This document shows, in pieces, positions 13,565 to 25,500 of a stretch of 64,000 nt of DNA. How positions within the stretch are numbered: position 1 is the stretch's first letter; each line of letters begins with the position of its first letter. The position numbers were made by a program, and so were the translations under genes. This stretch comes from Sipunculus nudus (Eukaryota > Annelida > Sipuncula > Golfingiida > Sipunculidae): contig CM049316.1 in the NCBI GenBank assembly GCA_026874595.1, positions 26,001,839 to 26,065,838 of the forward strand. The letters are read 5' to 3'. The notes beneath the pieces were generated by a model, which ran no database searches, was not told the origin of the DNA, and worked only from the letters and a program-made list of their open reading frames with translations.

Positions 13565-13684
13565 AATGACAGCCTTTGAGCCTATACGGAGCTTTCTTGG
13601 CCTGGTCTTTGAAGCCTATAATACCTTCAACATTCACTCTCCAAGTTCAGTCACTGTGGGTCAGACGTTTAAATTCATCCAAAG
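13565..13684 (+). CDS. candidate exon of an unrecognised gene (exon B)
   Basis: 120 bases between a TTACACCAG acceptor and a strong donor AAAG|GTATGT. Incoming and outgoing phase are both 2, matching exon A. The peptide begins R-M-T-A-F-E-P-I-R-S-F-L-G-L-V-F-E-A-Y and runs to F-K-F-I-Q-R. It has a coding-like mix of hydrophobic and charged residues and no low complexity. A stronger polypyrimidine tract leads to an earlier AG at 13531, which would bring in a TAG at once; with that site the ATG at 13566 could start translation and exon A would be 5' UTR. The next exon is not found. An acceptor at 14857 fits the phase and ends after about ten codons, but it lies inside a repeat element. Confidence 0.4.
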
Positions 13685-14589
13685 GTATGTATCACTGAAT
13701 ATATGCTGGTATGTGTGTATGTGGGAATTTACGCTAGAGATTTCAGTAGTTGTTAAACAAGTGATGGGGAAAGGTAATATTAATTAATCTATTACTTTGA
13801 TTTTATCATTGTTATTATTATTATTGCAGCAATTATTAATACTGTAAACATACTGTAACCATTACTTTGAAAAGATATCATGTTCTATAACTATGACCTT
13901 ACATATTACTGTTCCTTCATCCTTGGTTAGAATTTATTTCAAGCTAAATACTAGATTATCATTTCTGTAAAAAAAATATATTTCATACACCGTGATAATA
14001 TATTTCAAATCAGTTAAGCATTAAGGCCAGCTTCTTGGTATTTCAAAATTTGGTATAAACCTTATTTTGTTTGCTGTAGAGGTTTATGAATACTGCATAT
14101 ATGTTTGATATCGATTCTTTTCAGAGCTATTGATTGCCATTTTATTTCTATATATTCTTTCCTGATACATCAATTAATGTTTGTACAGATCTTTTTGCAT
14201 CTATCGATATATCTTGGCTCCCTGCTTGATGTAATAAAATGTTTGTATACATGAACAAGATTAAGTGTTTTCTTTTCCATCAGTAAGGCCACGATTATGT
14301 CAAATGACGTAATAAAAACGTAACATTAAATATAAAATTACGATCTTAATCACGTAAAATTACGCTATATCTAAATGCCAAATAAGCGTAAAATCAAGCA
14401 CTTAGTCGCGTAAAATTACGTAAAAATCCATAATAAGAACTTTTCCTTGCAGGATTTACCAAGGGTTCATTAATATGTGCAGAGAGTAGGTCAGACATCT
14501 CATAAATTATACAAGTAAGGCAGGGGACTGCTGGCTTTAAACTATCATACACTGAGTGTCTTTAGGATCGTTGTTGACTGGTTATCGTC

Positions 14590-15200
14590 TACAAATTTCG
14601 TATTGCAATATATATCGCTATATGTGGTAGCGTATTGCGATATTTTCATTGTATTAAATTTAAAGGAAATAATAGTGTTTTTTTATCATATATATGTATA
14701 TATATAAATTATTAATATTATTATAATTAATAATTTTTGATCATGTTTATTATAATGACACCATAAAGATTATGAAGATCAGTTTATATATAACACATTA
14801 CGAAATATGGTAATATTACTTACTATGTACTTACAGGTACGTTTTTGTTGTTGTAGGTATCTAGAGACACATTTAAAATCAAAGTTACCTTAATGCCTTC
14901 ATGTGCAAATAACTTGGCAGAGAATTATGGACTGTGATTTAGCAAAGAGAGGGAAATATGTTGTGCACATCACAGCCATGTACCACATTGGAAGCCAGCG
15001 TCCATAAACAATAATACTCTTAACTTGACACTTTATCTTCCTGCAATTATCATTAGATGCGAGAAGAGGAGAGAATTTTAATGAATGGTCATTTACGTTA
15101 AGTCATCGAGCAGGCATGCAAATTTTCTATTTGAACACTGTATCACGATTCGCAATATGCGAATCACTACATTGCGATATACCGATAATATCGCGCAGTG
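14590..15200. mobile_element. MITE-like element with TATCG-rich ends, copy 1
   Basis: Ends are built of TATCGC/GCGATA words in opposite sense (ATATATCGCTATATG on the left, CGATATACCGATAATATCGCGC on the right). Its right part, AAACAATAATACTCTTAAC and TTCCTGCA, matches the reverse complement of 59.8-60.7 kb. The apparent coding segment at 14.88-15.01 kb belongs to this repeat. Confidence 0.6.
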
Positions 15201-15667
15201 CTACTAATCATGTCACAGTATCTTTATTCCTGTATACATCTAACTTATTTTAACAATTTTAATCTAAGGTTTATTTGTAAACATGCTTATGTTTACATGT
15301 CATTATTTATTGTGTACTTAAAATATACCAACTCATGCGCACCATATGCAAACGCCTGCACACATGAAAAATATCAAACGTGTATAATAGAAACAAAGAT
15401 CTCGAGCGCATCAGACAAAATTAATTCCTTGCGTTTTATTTCATATCCAACCTGATTAATACACCAGGAAAAATAAAAACCCGAACGATGTGCACTGGAT
15501 CTTCCATTATCATTATGGGAAAACGTAAGGCCAAAGAAAAGATGGTCGAGTGCCTTTACCGATACCTAACGTTATTTAACCAAAACAGAAGTTCCGCTAA
15601 TATTATAAACTAATGCCATCGCTACATGAATCGTCACATGACACAAGCCTGATTTCCTAAAGCCATA

Positions 15668-15683
15668 CCCCCCCCCCCCCCCC
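15668..15683. repeat. C16 homopolymer
   Basis: Sixteen consecutive C, unusual in AT-rich DNA. Length is uncertain with most sequencing methods. Confidence 0.95.
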
Positions 15684-15725
15684 ATATCGTATGAAATGTA
15701 CTATATGAAAACGAAGTTCTTAATA

Positions 15726-15740
15726 TAGCGCCATCTGTCA
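15726..15740 (-). promoter_or_regulatory. CTCF-like core, minus orientation
   Basis: The minus strand reads TGACAGATGGCGCTA. The AGATGGCGC core fits the central zinc-finger contact of animal CTCF motifs. Sequence match only. Confidence 0.25.
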
Positions 15741-16532
15741 ACAATCGTGCAATTTAAACAAGGGACTTATTCATATGAGTTTCAGATAAAATGTCTCGCA
15801 TTATCAAGGTCAGATTCAGAGTAAAATACAGAGGTATAATATTTAAGGATATTGTATTTTGATTTAAGTTCCTAAATAAGATGTAATCACTGACCTTCTG
15901 CACTGCCAACATATCTCATTGCAGGTTTAGTCAATTTTCTGTTATTTTAAATTACGGAAATTATGTTCTAATCGTATATTCCGTGAATAGATAATTTAGT
16001 CAGCTTTATATAAGTAATTAAAATTCCTGGTTATACATTTTGTTAATTATTTCAGTGCTTTTTATATTTGATGCCAGGATTACATTGTTTATAACATATA
16101 CCATTGACCAATCAATCTTTCTGTAACTTATGCTATAGTTAAATTCAATTCCTGATTATATATCATGTCAAGTATGTTGGTGCTTTCCTTGATATATGTC
16201 TTGGTAGCATAGTTTGTTGTATCTAATTGCCGTAATAAAATCAAATTGTCAAAAATTCTTCTTCATTAAGGGCGAATAAAAGAATTTAGAATAGATATCG
16301 AGTGGTCACAGAGCGAAGGTGCGAAGCGGTAGCAGTGATGCGCAAACGCTTTGGGAGACTCTATATTAAACAGTATGTATATAATTAATTTTTAAAAATA
16401 AATACAATTAATTTCTAAAAATAGCACGTTTCTGACCAGTATCTTCCCTCCTCAAATGCGCATTTGCCTTTTATTACTGATCTGATGCTTAAACCTATTC
16501 TTAAATGGGAACAGTATATCTTCTCCTCCTGG

Positions 16533-16548
16533 CACCAGATGGCGCCTA
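16533..16548 (+). promoter_or_regulatory. CTCF-like core
   Basis: Reads CACCAGATGGCGCCTA, with the CC-A-x-x-AGATGGCGC spacing of the motif. Matching by eye; no occupancy is implied. Confidence 0.28.
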
Positions 16549-16907
16549 TCCATGTGCAGTCTTATCTATAATTTGATACTGTTGTGAAAATGCCATATAA
16601 ACTAAAATGAAATCATTATCGACGATAATTATATGCATTTTCGTTACATTCTTACGTCTCGATTCAACAAAAAAAAACTCTTTTCATATAATACCTACCT
16701 TTCGCAAAATTATCGGACCCCATCCAGGGCACAGCAATCCATCCCGGTTTGTCGGTATTATGGTGAAAAGGAGTTCGATAGGGAAATACAGAGTTTTCGT
16801 GAAGAAGTTATTTTTTTTCAACGATTGAACCTATAATAATCTGAATAAATGTTTGTATGAAAATTAATAGCAATAACTTTGTAGTTCAGGAATGACATTA
16901 TATTTTT

Positions 16908-17294
16908 AGGGACTCGTACTCGGATTCGAGGGTCTTTGATTCGGCTTGCACTTGTGGTAAGGACTGTATTAATCAATTGGTGTCTATTTCGAGTACAGTA
17001 GGAAAAAAAGCTCAGACATATGTATGGGTGGACTACTAACAAAATATTACGTAGAAAATACGATATAAATACAAGCTTCAGCCAAATATGGGATGCTAAA
17101 TGAAATTAAATATACAGGTAAAAAGCATATTCAAAGAAACAAAAAAAAACATGATTTACCAGGTTAAAAATGTTTCTTTTTATAAAGAGCATTGTATTTG
17201 ACTCGGAGTTGGACTTGGACTCGGGTTCCCAATGACTCCACTCGAAGAAGGTGGACTCGGACCCTGCCAACAGAACTCGCACTTGGACTCGTAA
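16908..17294. mobile_element. GACTCGG inverted-repeat element, copy 3
   Basis: The left end is GGGACTCGTACTCGGATTCG. The right end from 17199 has GACTCGGAGTTGGACTTGG and GGTGGACTCGGACC. The core matches copy 2. A (TA)n microsatellite follows about 70 bases to the right. Confidence 0.55.
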
Positions 17295-17362
17295 ATGTGT
17301 CCTTGTGTTATAAGTTATGTTTTGTCATACACCAAGTCGATTTATTCTTCGGAGTTAACTGA

Positions 17363-17365
<3 letters not shown>

Positions 17366-17414
<49 letters not shown>
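17366..17414. repeat. (AT)n microsatellite
   Basis: 49-base uninterrupted AT run, close to the right end of GACTCGG copy 3. Confidence 0.98.
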
Positions 17415-17416
<2 letters not shown>

Positions 17417-17669
17417 GTATTTTAGTTTGCTTCCTATTTAGGCTGTTATAGGAGATAGGTGTATGTTATGAACATCATCATGATAAAGAAAAGGCATACA
17501 GATAATAAAAATATCTTGGAAGACTTCAGCCGTGAAAATGTCTAGTCATTGACTAGTCATTTTGTTTTATTTTGCAAATGTCTTAGTTTTATCAATTCTC
17601 CCTAGAGATCTCTCCACAATGCTCATATATACACACCTGACTCTCAGATCCGATTCCCTTTGTTCAGCA

Positions 17670-17935
17670 AGAGGAATCCGATATTCAAAGCCGGTATACC
17701 AATAACTCGGATATGTGACCTGTAGCACACGGGTCTTAGTGTGTACTCAAAATGGCAGCCCGTGTTAGATGTTTCGAGTAACTTGGAGAAATAAGCCTAT
17801 CAGGGTTCAATAAGGAAGCGGGGATGCGTCAAGGCGAGAATCTGTCTGCGGAAAAGAATGGTAATAAGAATGCATGGATATCGGCAGTGGCATAACGCTT
17901 TTTTTTTACCACGCCCAAATCTTCAACTTATAGTA
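17670..17935 (+). mobile_element. CCACGCCC-tailed dispersed repeat, copy 1
   Basis: Starts near GGTATACCAATAACTCGG, contains AAAATGGCAGCCCGTG, AGGGTTCAATAAGGAAGCGG and ATCTGTCTGCGG, and ends TAACGCTTTTTTTTTACCACGCCCAAATC. Matching blocks occur at 18.84, 27.18 and, inverted, 27.89 kb. No coding capacity; probably a short non-autonomous transposon. Confidence 0.5.
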
Positions 17936-18837
17936 GCAAAAAAACTAAACCTAGTTTAGAAGGCGACGAACAAATAAATTTTGGAATGTTGGGGTTTAAT
18001 TTTACGACAGTGCTATCAATTTCCTAAAACAAATGTTGTATTGAGTAACATTTATTGAGGCATCATAAACTATGCCTCCATGCGTGCATTTTTAAATGAC
18101 GTCATCGGCTGCGTGGTTGCCTGTTTCGTTAAAGTAGCCACACCATCTTCCCCTGTCCCCGAGAAACGTTGATGGTCTACATGCAGATGTGATGTATTTG
18201 TTACTTTCTTCATAAACGTGTATTTCATGAGAATTAATAATTAATATTGTAATATTTAAGATTACTAGCTGTGCGCCGAGACTTTTTGTACAGCCGTTTA
18301 TTGTGTGGCTGCCTTCATCATTCTCTTGAGGCCCCTTGACGCTAAATATGACTACCCTCTGAATTGTATAGAATCGAGGTTAATCTTATACATGCGTACC
18401 AAGCTAACGACACAAGAGAACACTTAATTACTTGCACGTACAATGTAGTTGCAATACATGGTGTCTCATAAATATGTCTTTAACAATTTTTATATTTTTT
18501 ATAAGATCGTTTATTTGAAGAATTTCTATTCTCAAAAAGGGAACAAACATGTTCGGAAAAATAAAAACAATTGCAATCCAGTTTTTTTTCATTCACTGAG
18601 GGACTCATGAATTATTATGAAAATAAGGAATAGGAACTATAAATTTAAATGAATTTTTTTATTAAAAGAGAAAGAAAAATACGCATATGAAGGCAATGTA
18701 CACCGGCAATTGTATAGTTTTATTAATTATCCTGTAACAGAATCAAATATATATTATTATTAGATTTGTATGGTTCTTGGTATTTTGTTAAGAAGGCTGT
18801 AACTTTTGCATGCACTAGAGATATATATTAAATCCGA

Positions 18838-19065
18838 CATGCGGCTTGTGATATCCGTTTTTTAGTCTATACGCAAAATGGCAGCCATCATAAGTTTTGC
18901 ATATTGTGAGAGGTCAGGGGTTGTATATAGTCACGGGAATAAAGTAAAGTACGAAGAGGATGGGTTCAAAGGGGGTATCTATATCTGCAGAGAGGGTATG
19001 GTGGCAAATAGACACGAACCTTCCAAATAAAACTCTGGCACGATTCCCAAATCCCCCCGTCCGAT
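18838..19065 (+). mobile_element. CCACGCCC-type dispersed repeat, diverged copy
   Basis: Shares CGCAAAATGGCAGCC and TATCTGCAGAGAGGGTATGGTGG with the copies at 17.67 and 27.89 kb. The CCACGCCC end is missing; the right end is CCCAAATCCCCCC. Confidence 0.4.
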
Positions 19066-19840
19066 CCGACCTTTTAGTTAATATTGATAATAAAGTTTCC
19101 AGACTCTAATATCTATTGAGAAAATTACGATATGAAAGTAATTTAAAAAATATGAAAATATCTAACATGCTTACATTAAGCGTTATTACTGTACACTTTC
19201 ATTTGCAACAACTTATACTTAGAAAAAGATATATTCCCGATACGTTATTTCTGAATTTGTCATAAAATAACTATGGAATGACGATAATAAATCATATTCC
19301 AAACATATAACTAATGCGTTTTCCGTTAAATTAATCCTTTGGTCAGCAAGATTGCATCCCCCCGCCAATATTTTCACCATTAGTCGTCTAATTTCAAATG
19401 TTATCAAATGGTGCTAGGGCTTTGTACAAGTGATTTTCATTCTGTCCACTGTTTCGATCATATTCGCATTACACATAAAAACATAACAACAAAAATTGAT
19501 TCGCATCAACGTCACCTATTTATTCCCTAAATACCCTTGCAATTATACTTCTGATCAACACATAAAAAACGATTAAGTGAAAACAAGTAAAAGCCAGTAT
19601 ACAGTGTCTGGGATAATGGATAAAGTCCAGATCATACCCGTTTAGAAAATGCTCTGTGCGTACATGTACAGCGAGTTATACGTGAAATTACTGAAATTAT
19701 ACCAATAGTGCATTGTTATTCAAGTCTACATAGTTTAGCAATAAATGACCGAAAATATGTTACAAGAAACAGAGTTTGCTTATCTACTTATGTATCAATG
19801 CCAACCAAAAAATCAACTGTTTGACTTCATATATGTAACC

Positions 19841-19842
<2 letters not shown>

Positions 19843-19885
<43 letters not shown>
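19843..19885. repeat. (AT)n microsatellite
   Basis: 43-base AT run; the open frame crossing it is an artefact of the repeat. Confidence 0.98.
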
Positions 19886-19888
<3 letters not shown>

Positions 19889-20013
19889 TATCGACCGTCT
19901 GAAAGAACGGTCACCGGCGTTTTTCGCAAAAATTCAAATTTATTTCAAAGTTTATTTCAAATATGGTTTAATACCACACCTAGTGTGTAAGTTTGAGAAC
20001 CAGGTTATAATAC

Positions 20014-20195
20014 AGAAGCGGATCCGGGGGCGTTGGGGGGGGGGGGGAGGTGTCAAAGGGGCCTGGAACCTTTGTTTAATAGTTTCAAGACCTTTTTGCG
20101 GCCTGGACCCCCCAACCCTTTTTGGACAGGGGGACATTTTCTAGTCCTTCTGGGATGGACCTATCCTTTTTCTAAAACCTGGATCTGTCCCTCTA
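20014..20195. mobile_element. GGATCC-tipped poly-G repeat, copy 1
   Basis: Left end AGCGGATCCGGGGG followed by a G13 tract; right end AAAACCTGGATCTGTCCCTC, the approximate reverse complement of the left tip. The interior has duplicated CCTGGAACC/GGCCTGGACC words. Similar tips occur at 34.91, 60.77 and 61.82 kb. Confidence 0.45.
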
Positions 20196-22375
20196 CTAGA
20201 TAAAATTTACACTAATTATTTCTCCTGAATTTACTGCAATCAAAATCTTGGTTGTCTCACGCATTTGTCATTCTGTTACAATGAGAAAAACGTCATTAAC
20301 AGTCGGGGTGTAACTTTAAGAAAGAACAAATGTAAATCGGAAGATTACGTGAACATCCTGTGATTTCTTCCGAAGATATGATCTGGCCACCACTAAGAGG
20401 ACAGCAAAACAAAACAGAATAATTACTTGTCAAATAAAAAAATCGAATATTATTATTTACAGCAACTTGCTTTTGCAAATCATTTGCCAAAGATTTACTG
20501 CAATCGAATTGCAGGAACGATCCAACTTAATTTTATCTTACTCTTACAAAGCCATCTAGATCTTTCCGGTTTTGTTTCCATTAATGAGAAATGGATGTTT
20601 TTAGACTTCTGGCAATGAATTTAACTTCGTTAAAAATTCGGTCATTTTCACAAAAGTTAGCGTTATTCATAGTTTATCATTAAACTGTTGAACTGATATT
20701 GCAATAAAGGGGCCATAACAACTGGACGGGGTACCGTTCCCAGCCTGAGAGAATAATCACAACATGTACCTGCATTATAAACCCAACAATGACGACCCGC
20801 AGGTACGGTAGACCGAGCCTGGTTGACCCCAGGATAATCGTGTGTCCTCGCCCGGGTCAGCGTAGCCCGAAATCGAAATGATACTTTGCAGACTCACAGA
20901 CTTAGCAAAGCTAAGATTGTAAAGGAAGAGGTCACCTCAACCAAAAAAAAAAATTTAAAAAAGTGTATATATGAGATTTGCAAATATATGTTTTTTTAAA
21001 TAGATTATGTTATGTAACTAGGGTGTCCATGACCGCGAAATGATTTTCTTGTTTTGAGGGTATCTAGAATGACTGCAGTTTAGTGCAAACCTGAATCATA
21101 TCACCTGACGTCATCTCAGACCAACCGCTCTATTGTCACAAAAATGAAGGCATGTTCCCCTCTGATGATTTAATCTTTAAACATGTCTTATAGTCAAGGT
21201 TAATACTGTTTTTAACAAGTTAGACAGATAAGATGCAGAAAATGAAAAGGGACAAGTCTACATCTCCGGGGACAATTCATCTGCACAAAGACCTATACCT
21301 GAATGTCAGATATATACATCAAAACTAGAAGGGTTTGTGCAAGGAAAACACAGTGGTGTTACTAAGGTATACCCACAAGCAAGATTCAATATGTTTTTTG
21401 TTCTATTCTGTATGTGAGCACAGGCGATATAGATCCTGGTGTCTCCACGGCAATAAAATTCACAAGATTACATAAGCGGCCAAAATATTGTACACAGGAA
21501 AAAGTCTTCTGTCTGTAATCAATAAGTGGAATGTGTCCTTATAGTCTTCTTTGGGTTATGATAAATGTATGAGTCTATGGACGTTCATTAACGCACATAT
21601 TTGCCTTAATACAATAGGTCCATGGACGAAACTTGACCATAACAATTACTGGTTTCAATATCATGGATGGATGGGCACAAGTCACAAATTGTTCATTTTT
21701 GTTAGTATAATAAATGTGCTGACACAAAATTTCATGGACGTGCTGTTTTAGAAAGTATGGAATTCAGCTATTGCTAAATCCTTGGAAGAAAAGCAACTTC
21801 CCTTCTTCGGCCAATCCACGTGGACAACCTCAGTACCCTCAGCCCAAGTTCATTAATCGGATGCCCAAAGTGCTTCTCCTTTCTTCAAGTACGATGTGTC
21901 CAAGAGCCATGACGAAAATTAATGAAAACCGTAAATTCTGACGTAAGCCGCCGAAAGAAACGACGTAATGCATTCACAATTCGTGTTGGTATCAACAAGT
22001 CGTGGATAAAAACAGCTAACTTTTCAGTGCTTATCATATATCTTCATGAAAAAAAAACCTTTAGTATCATATATCCACCAGAAGAAACCAACCAGGGTTT
22101 CTGCTGTCCCCAAGTCTGCTTGGACGAAAAAACTCTCTGTCTCGTGCATGAACGTGAAACAATCTGTTCCTTAAGCAAAATTATGTGAAACTCCATAAAC
22201 CATCGTTTTTGTTTGAACCTTTGGTTGAATTCTTGAAGATGAGAGTTGTGCACCAACGAATGATTTTTGCTTGTGATATCATCAGTGCTAGTACAAAATT
22301 TAGTGCGGTCCTGGTCCTATTGTGTATGTTTAGACAGATGTACAAAAGTTCCTATCGGAGCACCTGTTATTATTT
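20196..22375. other. downstream of arrestin stop codon, no gene seen
   Basis: The 3' UTR of the arrestin gene should fall in the upper part of this stretch (minus strand). I could not fix a polyadenylation site. Short frames at 20.4 and 21.9-22.4 kb show no domain. Confidence 0.5.
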
Positions 22376-22530
22376 TTATGATATAGCTGTAGCGCCTGGT
22401 AACTCCCTCCTACGGTAAAGGTTCCTGTAGTAGAAAAAGATGTTGTAGAAATGCCCATCATGGAAATCGTCTTCAGCGTAATCCTCAATGTTCCCGTTCT
22501 GCTGATTATAATGACAGTAAGACGGCAACA
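22376..22530 (-). CDS. arrestin gene terminal coding exon: short tyrosine-rich tail
   Basis: 155 bases from a strong CTTTTTCAG acceptor to TAA at 22376-22378. The first base triplet is completed by the G left over from the preceding exon, giving a valine codon. The 51-residue tail starts V-L-P-S-Y and contains seven tyrosines and an acidic stretch (I-E-D-Y-A-E-D-D), then a basic cluster (Y-R-R-R-E). Human ARRDC2-4 carry PPxY motifs here; this exon has only an L-P-S-Y, which resembles the weaker LPxY type. The assignment rests on the acceptor, phase match and position; the peptide itself is not conserved enough to prove it. An alternative terminal exon is possible. Confidence 0.65.
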
Positions 22531-25500
22531 CTGAAAAAGAAAAGTATTTTGTTTAGCTTTCACCGTGTACAAAATCTTATCTTAATAAAAGGCTGGCTCA
22601 CACATCGCCAATGCCACGATGCCTTCTCTGGATTAAACATTAAAGTCGTCTCGCTGTCAACCCGATGTGTCTCTGTGTCACCCCGATGATGCCCGATGTC
22701 ACTCCGATGTCCCCCGATGTCACACCGATATGTCCCAATGTAACCCCGTGTAATGCCGATGTCGCCCCGATGTGCCCGGATGTGACACCTGTTCTGAAAT
22801 TTTATCAGGTTTGAAATTGTCCAGATATCTCTCCACTTCCCGATGGTATTTAGACACATTGACACATTTGTCCCCGTTGTTACCCCAATGAGAAAGTTAG
22901 GCCTGCCTTATAAGGCCAAATCAAAACAAAATAATTGTTTTACTGAATCGTCTTTTGTATTGTTCACGATACTCATTTAATGAGTACAGTCAGTATTTAT
23001 GTTGCCAATTGCTTCAACGTGTATTAAAATGCAAAATTATAAAAAGAAGTTATCAATACAGATGATTAACATTTTTATTTTCATGTTATTAAGGGTTGTC
23101 GAACATTTCTGTATCATTTCAGCAAGTTAGCACAATTTCTTCTTCTTTGTAAATATCCAATACATTAAATAGACTAGTCTAAAACTTGTCCCAGGGTAAA
23201 GAAAACAAAAATCTTGTGTATGCCGGTTTCATTACTGATGAAATATTTTATATGTACTTTGACAACAGCAATAAAATGCCAGTTGCAAGTATTAGATGCA
23301 AATCCATTTAGTCCTGGTGTGATGTTTTAGTACCAACCTTTGGTGTCAGGTGGCAGCAGTTGCTGCAGAGGCACGGTTCCTATGGTGACAGGCACTGACA
23401 GTTCAATTGTATTGCTCATACCAGATGGCAGCACTCCTACCTACAGATTAATCACCGACATAAAATGAGTCATTGCATCTAGTTAAATCAACTTTAGAAA
23501 ACAAAATTAAAAAAAAAAATCGACTTAATGGATTAAAACTTATATGTTAAATATTTTAAGACTTTCATGCAAACTTGCTGTAGTGTTCGATATGAATACT
23601 GAAGCATTGTTATTTTTAAATAAAATGATCGAATGAAACAAAACTGAAAACTGTGTATATCAATTATATTATCTACACTAAATGATGTTTATTTGGATAG
23701 TAGCTTGTATAATATGGAAAAGATCGCATTCGGTTACGTTAATTACACTACAATTATATTATATACTTCATATTTATCTACAACTGTGTAAATTTGCTGT
23801 TAACTGATTTAGTTGGTATTTTTCTTCTAATATTGGCCCAAGAGCCAATGCCCAAAGGCCTTAAAATCACAATCAAAAAGATTCATACACATATGATTAA
23901 AAGACGAACTTATTTACATTCAAGGTTACTGCATTCTAACTCCATTGAACAACACTACTGATAGACACCAAAGACAGAAATTTAGAAACAATAATTTTGG
24001 ACTTTTGTGGTATAGGTTACACGCGCAGTGGTTTTGACACATCCGCAGCAGCGTGTCTTGTCGATTTTCTTTGACACTGTGTGCACTCCTTGTGGCTGAT
24101 ACAAGCGTACTGGGCCGATATAATTCATAGTAACCGGTCCGGTATAGGTATTCAGCATCTCGCGCCGCATCCTGCGAGTGGAGGTAACAAAATCTTGTCA
24201 ATAACATGCATGGTCAATTATTGTCATTGAATAAAGTTACTTACGACGATGATATATTCTATGTCTATGAGGGTACAGCCCCGCATAAAGGATGGTGGAA
24301 GCGGTGGGATATGTATAATATCGTGATAAAAGGCGCTGTCTCCGGGTTTTATCTTCCCTCCAGATATCCGGAAGATGTCCTTGTTTGTGGTGTACAGGAC
24401 CCCGCGGGCGCGCAAGTGCAGCACCTGCAAAAGGAGGGACATACAAATGGCTGAGATGGCAAACACGGTCATGGTCATAAAAGTATTACCAGGAATGATT
24501 GGAACGTTATATATGCTTCCTTGTTATGCATTGTGCATCCAATTCCAAACTTTAAACATTCGTTGGTTCGGATTACCCCGGTTCTGGCACCGGAGCTGGA
24601 TACATAATGCGATACCAAGCTGATATTAGTCTGCTTACAGTTCTTTGTTCTATGCCAGCCCTGGTGGTGAGACACAGAGTATCTTGCCATACAAAGCCGC
24701 GGTAACACGAGGAAGATCTTTGACGACTTCAGTGTATAACCGCTGCGTGAGGAGCGTGGGGCGTATTGTACGGTTAGATTTCTCTTTGGGTTGAAAGCTC
24801 GGAAAGTTAGAGGTGCTTTTACAACTTGCAAGGCCGAAAGACTCCGGGTATCACTGTTATAGGTGCTTTTACAGACTGCAAGAATGAATGTCCCTAGGTA
24901 TTGCTGATAGAGGTGCTGTTACAGATTGCAAGGCTGCATGTCCCCAGGTGTGGCTGTTGGGAGGTGGCAGTAGTGATTGTTATGCCGCTGCGTCCTCTGT
25001 GCCGCCGGTTTAATATCCTCTACTGCAGTTCTGACAGTAAGATGGAGAGCTCCAGCAGGTCGGGCCATCAGTCCTGCCCTCGCCTGACTACTAATGGGCT
25101 CCAGCCTGCTCAGGTGCGTGAAGAGGTGCCCGTGGGGTCGGGGAAGAAGCAAACTCCGACGGTAGCCGGGGACTGTTAAAATCCGCGAGGCCCGGGCCGC
25201 TCAACCACCGCGCTACAGGGTCACTCTGGGGCGTCTGAGAGATATATGATCGACGCGTGTGTATAGCTTGCTGTAAAATCGGTTCCATTTATTCGTTTTG
25301 GACCCATGCAGCTAACTTTTCAGACACTTATAGACTGAAATCACACATGTTAACTGGTGAAATTCTTAAAATACAGCAAAAGTGTCAATTAGAAGAAAGG
25401 CTGTGAGAAAGAAGAAAACTGCAATTACAAGTAAATGTTTTACAATCTTAATATTTGCCAAATGATACAAGTGATATTTTTAAAGTGTAGTCTATGCGAA

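Larger units (their letters stand above)
15201..16907. other. no gene seen
   Basis: AT-rich. Holds the C16 run, two CTCF-like cores, and two overlapping plus frames at 16.61-16.84 kb that could be a decayed ORF1-type LINE piece but are too short to assign. Confidence 0.5.

Noticed and set aside
14943-15014. Protein-like plus frame containing K-Y-V-V-H-I-T-A-M-Y-H-I-G
   Set aside because: The bases align in reverse with the dispersed element at 59.8-60.7 kb, so this is repeat sequence; kept only as a possible exonised end.
16607-16836. LINE ORF1-type remnant in two overlapping plus frames
   Set aside because: Only a faint likeness over about 30 residues in either frame; too weak to annotate.
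22560-22865. 101-codon minus-strand frame with H-R-G-D-I-G repeats
   Set aside because: The periodic peptide is produced by the CCCGATGTCAC minisatellite and not by a gene.
23926-24207. Two overlapping minus frames (93 and 62 codons) between arrestin exons
   Set aside because: The flanking exons join in phase without them, neither matches the arrestin fold, and no good acceptor-donor pair encloses them.
24475-24831. 118-codon minus frame upstream of the arrestin exon at 24245-24424
   Set aside because: It lies beyond a strong acceptor, has no arrestin similarity, and the preceding exon already ends in the matching phase.
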